A stretch of DNA of 64,000 nucleotides, from positions 41,416,001 to 41,480,000 of the forward strand of contig CANTUV010000035.1 in NCBI GenBank assembly GCA_947685225.1, in the 5' to 3' direction. Origin of the DNA: Garcia nutans. Taxonomy: Eukaryota; Streptophyta; Magnoliopsida; Malpighiales; Euphorbiaceae. This document shows positions 56,372 to 64,000 of this stretch, piece after piece. Numbering within the stretch: the stretch's first letter is position 1; the number at the start of each line of letters is the position of its first letter. The notes under the pieces are model-generated. The model did no database searches and was not told the origin of the DNA. It saw only the letters and a list, made by a program, of their open reading frames with translations. A program made the position numbers and the translations under genes.

Positions 56372-58960
56372 TCAGAGATAATCCAAGGCACGAGATAATC
56401 CAAAAGCAGTTGAATAGAAGTACTGTCGCCGGATCTCAAATGGAAACAAGAATGGACATGCTCTTGTTAACTGGTAACACCATGAGGGAAGACTTCCACT
56501 GCATAATGCAAGAGCATCCTGAATCTGCCGAGCTAATTTGGGAGTGAGCTTACTGTTAATAAATTCTTCAGCAGTAACCCTTCCTGCAGTAGCATTCAGT
56601 TCATCCAAACTTGAGATTTTCCCCTCAGCAAAATTGTCTGAAACTAACTGGGCTCTTAGACGTGGTGCCAACTGAAACCCTATCAGCTTGGTTATCTGCC
56701 CTCTGGTAAGTGATGGTATATATTGACTCTAAAGCCTGCTACCATCACTAGCTATGAAATCACTGCCAGCATACCTATCATCGTCATCCTCATCCAGCAC
56801 AAGCTGCCGCTGGATTGCCTGATATATTGTCAAATGCCTATTTAGCTGCTTCCCACAAGCAGTGAAGATCAATTTTGGAGAATCATTAGAACCACCAAAT
56901 AGTGGACGTCCTTGTCTATCTCTTCCTCCTCTAATACCTCTACCATTAGCAGCTCCAAGACCAGCCATGGCAGCAGCAGCAAATGACATAGCACCCCTAG
57001 AGCCATAAGAGCTACCACCCCTAAAATCAGTAGAATATGAACCCCTAGCAGCAGCTGCTCTGCTGCTAGAACCAGAAGCGGGATTTGTTTGGCTATCACT
57101 TGTTTCATCTATCCTTAATTATGGAATCTCTTAGCACCTGAGAAAAGAAATAATAAGCATATAAACAAGTCAGGGAAAGTTGAAAAATGAACAACATAAT
57201 TGGCCTTAACATTTAAAAGTGGTGGTGCTAACTTCATAGAGAAATCAAAAATATGATAGATGAAACAACACTAAGAAAATTAGAATAAATGATATAACAA
57301 GACAATGTTCACGTGGACCTACATAGAAATATCCATTAAATACCTATCCAGTGATTCAGTTGCCATCTACACCTAGCCCATCAGTTATTCACATCACCTA
57401 TTCTTCAATTATCAGATAACATATGGCATACTTCGCACACAATCCTTAATGATATTCAATTGATGGATATGTATGCCATCAATAATTAACAAAAAACTCA
57501 TTATAAAATCCATTAAGAAATTTACTTGATTATAATCAACTTCATTTAGTCACACAATTTAATTGTCATAACATAAATAGATTTTTTTTGTTGAAGCCTC
57601 TCAATATTGCCAATAAAAGAGTATACTTTGCAAGCAATCCTTAATGATATTCAATTCATGAACATGCATGCCATCGATAATTAACTAAAAACTTTTACAA
57701 ACTCCCTAAGAAACTAAACTTTTATAAACTCCCTAAGAAACTAACTTACTAATCAAATGTAATAAAAAAAAAAGGACCTCATTTAGTCACATAATATCAT
57801 TGCCATAACATAAATAGTTTTCTGGTTTTGTAAAGCCTTTCATTCAACATTGCTATGAGAGAGGAAATCATATCTTGTTCACACACACACAGAGACAGAG
57901 AGAAAAAGAGGAGAAAGAGAAAGGGGGAATTGAGAAGTGGGAGGGGAAAATATAGAAAACCAAAAGGAACAAAAAAGACTTGAGTATATATTTTAACAAG
58001 TGATTCAGAGGATTACATCTTCACGGTCATCATCTTCATCATCAGAGATATCGTCATCTTCAATCACAAACGCATCATCAATTTCAACAGGAGATATATC
58101 CAATTCCTCATCCTGCCATAAAAGCAGAAGCATGAAAATGCAACCCCACCAAGTTTATTAAAACCCACAATGCTAAAACTGCAATTTATAGTGGCTAATT
58201 GTGTTATTCCACATTTTCTAAAAAAAAAGAATTCCAACCACGAAGAATTTAAAATCTGCAGCCTTACAACTAATATTTGTCTCTCTGTCAAACCAATAAT
58301 TCGCAAATGTTAACCTAAACAAAAATAAATGCACCAGAGCAGAACTGATATACACCACCTTCCATATACACTCCTCTTTATTTGTTTATTTCTGTATAGA
58401 GGATACAGAACATCAATCTTCTCTTTAGCCCACATATTAGAAATCAAAGATATCAAGATAGTTAACATCTCATCATTCCTTAGAAAGCAATGATAATAGC
58501 AAAAGGAATAAATTGTTTTCCCCACTTATTATGCCTTTTAATTGTATCACATGGAGCAAAATAAAATGTATCATACTAGTAAAACAATACATAGATTTGG
58601 CAAGTTAACACAGCTCTGAGTATTATTGTGACTATAATATTTTAATAGTCCAGATTAATATCCATACCTCAGAACTAGAATCCCCATTCACTGATTTCAT
58701 CTGTGCATCTTTATCCAGGGCTGCTCTTCTACGAGCAGCGTTTCTAGTTTGAGGTCCTTTTGCCTCCTCCTGCGCAGGCTTCAGAACAACTTTCCCCTTT
58801 CCCTTTGATGAGCTTGTGCTTTTCTCTTGTACTGGTTCCTTTCTAGCTGCATCACCTATATTAACAGATGATCTGGATCTTGAGAAATGACGACGAGTGT
58901 TTGTTGGAGTGGAGGTAGAAGGAGATGACCCCCCAGCTCCAGTAGGGGTGGGGAGGGAGA
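56372..58960 (-). pseudogene. Captured UPL3-type HECT E3 ligase fragment (exons with introns)
   Basis: Four exon blocks: 58960-58671 (SRSRSSVNIGDAARKEP, GKGKVVLKPAQEEAKGPQTR, NAARRRAALDKDAQ), 58112-58017 (DEELDISPVEIDDAFVIEDD), 57137 to about 56690 (VLRDS; SYSTDFRGG, MSFAAAAMAGLGAANGRGIR, KQLNRHLTIYQAIQRQLVLD) and about 56685-56372 (LAPRLRAQLVSDNFAEGKIS, TPKLARQIQDALALCSGSLP, PFEIRRQYFYSTAFGLSRAL). These match the middle of UPL3/KAKTUS, between the armadillo repeats and the HECT domain. Splice sites (GAG|GTATGG, CAG|GATGAG, GAT|GTAATC, CAG|GTGCTA) are intact, so genomic DNA, not mRNA, was captured. A frameshift deletion after VLRDSI, a stop at SRL-stop and a deletion before LAPRLR break it. 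No HECT catalytic Cys is present. Ligase activity is not expected. Confidence 0.9.
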
Positions 58961-59440
58961 AGCAGATAGAGAGAAACTGTGAGAAAGAGAGAGACTAAAT
59001 CCACTCGATTAAAAAAGCTAAAGAAGATTTTAGGGCTTCAAGGCTTGGAGATTAAAAAGCCTCACTTCATACTTCTTTTCCTCGAGTGCAATTGGAAAGG
59101 CGCCTTCCAAAATTTTATTTCAGCGCCTAAATTGTTGAATCTCCTGCTCGCCCGCCTAAATCATATTCAGAGAAAATTTTACGCGCCTCAAGAAATCCTT
59201 TTCTAATTTTATTTTTTTTGTTGCCCCATTAGCTTAGAGGTGGTTTAAAAAACTGCATCTTTAAATTCGCTCCTAAAATCTATTATTTTGTAGTGTGTGT
59301 GTATATATATATATAAGAAAAATAAATAAATAAAATTAATTGGAAAAAAAGGACAGATATATGATACTAAATAATATTTTTTCTTTTAGCAATAAAATTT
59401 ACAATTAATTTTATTTTCTATTTTAAAGTAATTGGTCGCT
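58961..59440. other. CACTA interior right, no gene recognised
   Basis: Includes a stretch with GGCGCC and GCGCC motifs (59095-59190) and a (TA)n at about 59300. The frame 58979-59206 (+) is unrecognised and may be captured DNA. Confidence 0.4.
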
Positions 59441-60263
59441 AATTTCTCGCTAATCCGTCGCTATATTCTCGCAAATTAACGATAATTCTGCGACCAACTA
59501 TTTTTCTCGCAAATCAGCGAGCCATTCAGCGACTAATTAGCGACCAATTACTTTAAAATAGAAAATGAAATTAATTTCTCGCTAATCCGTCGCTATATTC
59601 TCGCAAATTAGCGACTAATATGCGACCAACTATTTTTCTCGCAAATCAGCGAGCCATTCAGCGACTAATTAGCGACCAATTACTTTAAAATAGAAAATGA
59701 AATTAATTTCTCGCTAATCCGTCACTATATTCTCGCAAATTAGCGTCTAATCTGCGACCAACTATTTTTCTCGCAAATCAGCGAGCCATTCAGCGACCAA
59801 TTACTTTAAAATAGAAAATAAAATTAATTTCTCGCTAAACCGTCGCTATATTCTCGCAAATTAGCGACTAATCTGCGACTAACTATTTTTCTCGCAAATC
59901 AGCGAGCCATTTAGCGACTAATTAGCGACAAAAAACTTTTCAATAAAAAATAAACACATTCTTTGCTAATTTTTCGTAAATTAGTCGTAACGTCGTCGCT
60001 GATTGTCGACGCCAAAATTTGGCGCAAAATTCAGCGACACATTCAGCTAGAAACGACCTTTTATCGCTATTCAGCGATAGATTCTACGACTATTTTTTTG
60101 TCGTTAATCAGCGACACATTTAGCGACCCATTCAGCGACGGAATGTTAGAAAGACGCTTATCTTGATTCTTTGTCGTAAAGTTGTCGTTGATAAAGTCGT
60201 TAATCAGCGACGAAATAAGAGTTGTCGCAGAATGCGTCGCTGATTGCGCTTTTTTTTGTAGTG
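59441..60263. repeat. CACTA right subterminal repeats incl. 132-bp tandem units
   Basis: Tandem copies start at 59441, 59573, 59705 and 59826 (132, 132, 121 bp). Each holds TCGCTAAT, TCGCAAATTAGCGAC, CAGCGAGCCATTCAGCGAC. The rest (59950-60263) is denser in TCAGCGAC, matching the left end. Confidence 0.9.
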
Positions 60264-60655
60264 GAACTTCAACCACTCTTATGGTCTTGAGAACTTCAAC
60301 TATCTTCATAGTATTCATTTCTTTCTTTGATCTTCTTGAATCTTCATCTTAGTGATCATAAGACTTGTCAAAAGTATCACAACAGCTCAGGGTAGATTAT
60401 TAGGGGTTTTAAGCCAATGAAAAGAAAGCTAAAATTTTATGAAGGCTCAAAGGGACAACTAGGGATTGATATTTAATAGGGTGGATACTAGTTGTTGGCT
60501 CGTCAAACAATGCCTAGATCATCTCTCCCTTAAATAAGCAGAGTTCAATTTCGCCTCAAAAGTTTGTCAAAGCATATTCTAAGACTGACTAGGACCTAGA
60601 CAAAGGTAATTATGCAGAAGCCCTCTCTAAGTAAGCATGCACAACTCAATGCTAT
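60264..60655 (-). other. E6 internal segment between CACTA and solo LTR 2
   Basis: Non-coding. Starts with an imperfect repeat 'gaacttcaac.actcttatggt' that also lies just left of the CACTA element (54108-54136). Confidence 0.6.
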
Positions 60656-63635
60656 TGTGACACCCTTATACCCTATATACATATAATACATATTTTTAGC
60701 ATATGTAAAATACGCAATACGGTACAAAAATGTCACAAACTGGTTCAATAAAATTTTTTTCACATTTTCAATTTAAAATTTTAAAATCTAAATATATAAA
60801 AATTAAATAGCATATAAATATTCTTTACTTATTATAAGAACCCAAAATAAATAATATATACAAAAATCTCTAGGAAAAATTCGCCAGAGTATTGTCTGTA
60901 TTTTGGACATCCCAAAATTTATCAAAACACAACCTGCAAAAAAGAAAACACTCCCAAATAATTTCCAATCACCATCTCAACCATACTTCTCAATTTCACC
61001 AAGTTTCTCAAATATTTATACATATAGATATATATAATTTAAAACACACTTACTCTCCCATTTCAAATATATTGACCCAGACATTCTTTATAATATACAA
61101 TACGTAAAATTCAAAACATAATATATTATGCATAAAACTCAAAATGTACAATAACATAAAAATATATACTTGTTGCTGGCAGTGTTTCTGATCTCGATAG
61201 CAACTCTACAAGCTCAACTACAAGTCTAGACCCAACCTGGTCTAGAAGAACTCTCTGGCTCAACTGGGTCTACCCTGTCACCTGCGCAATGGAAACAATC
61301 GATCTAAGCCAAAGCCTAGTGGTACAAACTTTGATAATAAAAATAAAACTCAATGCAATGCCAATGCATAATGCATATAAATGTCACACCAATCCACTTA
61401 TATTTTTCAAATATTTCATAATTCATAATTCACAATAAAACAAAGACAAGCATGGGCCCAAAAAGGATCTAATATGCTATTCAAATTTCAAAGTTACTGC
61501 TTTGGTCTATAATGACACCATGTGTCTAGCCCCGTAGGCAATATATATATCCATGGATAATGTAACAGCCCCAGTCTCTTGGACCTCAACCAGGCTAGAC
61601 CCTTAGGCCCCAATATCTTGGTCCTCAACCCGGCTAGACTGCTACAGTTTTTGAGGCTTACGACCCAGTCTTTTCACCCCAAAAATATCATATTTATCAA
61701 CTGGCCTGGCTTACAACCTAGTCTTTTCACCATTCCAGCGTATAGCCCGTAGGCAATCATAGGCATGCTGCCAAACCCAGAACTCTGAAAATTGAATAAC
61801 ATAATAGGCACACAATTTATTCATATTTCTCATTATTAGTCTCTTTCTCATTTTCACATATTCAATCTAGCCACATTGCCTTATTTTCACATTTTTTTTT
61901 CTCACTTTTCTCATTTTTCACATCTTTCTCATCTTTCTCACTTTTCTCACTTTTCTCATTTTTATCAATATCAATTCATTTCATTATTACACATATCTCA
62001 TTTTTGCATTCACAACACATTACCCAATTACTTTGGGTATTTTCACATAATATGCATATTTCACATGTTACACAAATTAGCCATTATCAATGGCTTTTCA
62101 CAATGCATTTAACACATATATGACATTACAAATGTCATAGCACGTTATTCATACACAATCAATGAACCAAGTAGCTTAACACATTTCTCAACCAAAATGT
62201 GTTAAGTCCAAATGTTATGCAAATATAGACATTATATTCAAAGTTTGTACATACCTCCACCAGCAGCCCAAAGCAAGCTAAAAACAACCTTTAATCCAAT
62301 CTTTCTAACTTGCCCTTTACCACTTGGATGAAGCAAATCAACTTCCCTCAATGCCTAAACCAAATGTGATAGCAAATAATCAATTAGTATCACATTTAAT
62401 GGCATTTCCAAATTAAACCATAATTACACATCACTCCTACAAATTTTCAAAAATTTAGCCTTTCCTTACTTCAACATTGAAATTCCATTCTAGTACAATT
62501 AAATTAGTGTTTTAAGTTTATTTATATTATTAAAAACATATTTTAATACTTTTAAATAGTTTACATTATAATAATGCACTCTTATACACAAAATCTCAAA
62601 AATGGCATAACCTTCCCCCATTGAAGGTTTTCCATTCCAACACAATCCATTACTCATTCCAAGCTTATATTCATCACTTTTAACACTAAACAACATACTT
62701 AAACAAATGAAATCACACAATTCAACCACTTTGGAAAATCACTTTTCCAAAACCCTAAATCTCCACTTCCATTCTCAAACTCCAACCCAACACCACCAAA
62801 TCCAATATTTGACTTTAAAATACTTGTTTATGAATAAAAAAAACTCATTTGGAAACAATTTGCACAATTAAAATTCATGTTTTCAAATCCCCAAAAATCC
62901 ATAACCCTAAATTCTCTCTCCTCACCATTCTTTAACTAAACTCCATCATCTCTTCATTATAACCTTAGAATCATTATTAACTACCCAAAATAACATCATA
63001 CACACCAATTTCAACAATTATAACATACTACATCAAAATCTCAAAACTCACATAATCTCATCTTCCATGGAATTCAAAGAAAAGAGATGGAAACTTACTA
63101 ATTTTGGTGGAAATCACCAAAAATCCACTTGAAACTTGTTAATTCCTTCAATTTATGGAGTATGGAAGAACCAAAATCCTTGGTCTTCAAACTTTTATGG
63201 AAGCCACGTTCTTGAGAAGAAGAAGAAGAAGAAGAAGAAGAAGACTTTTAATATTCTTTCATTTTCATCTTTTTTTAACCACACACATATATATATATAT
63301 TAAAATAATTTAAAATTTAATTATTTAATTATTTTTTAATAAATTAAAAATCCTAATTTCCCTCTTCCATTAAAAAATAATTTATTTTTGAATTATTTTA
63401 TTAATTTTTAATTTATAAGATTTAATTACTAAAATACCCTTTTCTTTTAAAAAGTGTTGACTTTTATATGTTATGTATATTTTGCATATATATCACATAT
63501 ATATTCCACTTTTTCATTTAAAATCCCTTCATTTTTCATTTAAAATCATTAATTTAATTTATCCTTTTAAATTATAATTTATTTTATCCAATTTTTCCAA
63601 AAATTATAAATTTTCAAAAATTTTTGGATGTTACA
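60656..63635 (-). mobile_element. Solo LTR 2 (Tekay-like, same subfamily as element B)
   Basis: 2980 bp, TGTGACACCC to GGATGTTACA on the plus strand, with flanking duplication GCTAT (60651-60655, 63636-63640). No internal domain. It aligns in reverse with the B LTR (32411-34671) and carries the Tekay hairpin at 61304-61319. (GAA)n at 63218-63243. Open frames such as 61876-62112 are low-complexity. Confidence 0.9.
61304..61319 (-). other. Tekay LTR hairpin, solo LTR 2 version
   Basis: CTAGGCTTTGGCTTAG in element orientation, with one G.T pair. Confidence 0.6.
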
Positions 63636-63640
63636 GCTAT

Positions 63641-64000
63641 AGAGCAATTCCCTCACCTAGTAAAGTCATTCGAGTCATGATGCATAAATATATTAATTCA
63701 TGAATTATCAAGCTAGGTTCCTCATTGGTTAAGCACCAAAATGAATAAAGACCAATAAAATTTTTGATGAAAATAATTTATTCAAACAAACATAATTTGA
63801 AAAATAAGATTGTTCCAATTAAATATTAAAGAAAGTAAAATAAATAGAGCAACACTCCAAGCTAAGGGAAGTTCATTGAGTTGGAGTCGAAGATACTTCA
63901 TTTATTTAGATATCTCAAGGGCAAGGATTTTTTTTCCATCATCAAGGACCATTGTTTCATCATCCATAATTAGCCCAAGCTTGCTTAGTAGAACATCATC
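63641..64000 (-). other. E6 internal segment at the window end, no gene seen
   Basis: AT-rich non-coding sequence continuing E6 beyond the window. Confidence 0.5.

Larger units (their letters stand above)
54137..60263. mobile_element. Non-autonomous CACTA (EnSpm) transposon carrying host gene pieces
   Basis: The 6127-bp element has termini CACTACAAAAAAAA at 54137 and the reverse complement at 60263, extending imperfectly through CAATC.GCGAC, and a 3-bp duplication GAA (54134-54136, 60264-60266), all typical of CACTA. Both ends hold dense TCAGCGAC-type subterminal repeats. No TNP2-like transposase frame is present, so movement would depend on another copy. The interior carries fragments of a UPL3-type ligase, a kinesin and a translocator, with introns kept (transduplication or Pack-CACTA). 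Confidence 0.93.
49073..64000 (-). mobile_element. E6: minus-strand Tat-type element, 3' part
   Basis: A truncated 3' LTR (49073-50694), purine tract and a long non-coding 3' internal region extending past the window. It is interrupted by the CACTA element and by solo LTR 2. The LTR start TGTAGACCC, purine tract and hairpin minisatellite tie it to E2, but no antisense PMD gene is seen in the roughly 4 kb available, so it is a different subfamily. Confidence 0.75.

Noticed and set aside
56372..58960. Functional host UPL3 gene
   Set aside because: Only mid-gene exons, frameshifts and a stop, no HECT domain, and enclosed between CACTA termini with a target duplication.

Overview
The window is nuclear DNA of a flowering plant, most likely a eudicot. 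It is AT-rich and eukaryotic, with GT-AG introns, plant tRNA-iMet-type primer binding sites, plant-specific retrotransposon lineages, and captured pieces of plant genes (UPL3-type ubiquitin ligase, plant kinesin, nucleotide-sugar/phosphate translocator). I cannot name the species. I see no intact host gene, rRNA, tRNA or CRISPR. Nearly every base can be assigned to nested transposable elements.

Layout. (1) 1-1385: 3' end and part of the LTR of an Athila-like element, with an array of GACACGGCC...GGCCGTGTC hairpins. (2) 1386-12497: decayed minus-strand Ty3/gypsy Tekay-type chromovirus (E1), split by a 3.36-kb solo LTR (5165-8526, TSD GGCCT). (3) 12498-12903 and 30724-34671: plus-strand Tekay element (B), split by (4) a 17.8-kb Tat/Ogre-type element (E2, 12904-30723, TSD GTGAT). 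E2 has a degenerate sense gag-pol with two RNase H domains and, downstream of integrase, two spliced antisense genes of the plant-mobile-domain/DUF7745 type. (5) 34672-35317 and 45231-49072: second Tat copy (E3), split by (6) a young Tekay element (E4, 35318-45230, TSD ATTGG) with near-identical LTRs and an intact 1549-codon polyprotein. (7) 49073-64000: minus-strand Tat-type element (E6), entered by (8) a 6.1-kb non-autonomous CACTA transposon (54137-60263, TSD GAA) carrying UPL3, kinesin and translocator fragments, and (9) a 2.98-kb solo LTR (60656-63635, TSD GCTAT).

How it works together. E4 is the only element that looks able to encode a full replication machinery; the others are relics. 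The least expected signal is RNA-like secondary structure inside the retroelements. Each of the two Tat copies that can be compared has six stem-loops with covarying outer stems, three after integrase and three inside the intron of the first antisense gene. The Tat 3' regions hold minisatellites made of tiny hairpins with compensatory stem changes. The Tat LTRs hold a triple hairpin, and the Tekay LTRs share a hairpin near one fixed position. T.G pairs occur in the orientation that forms G.U in sense RNA, which suggests selection on the genomic transcript.
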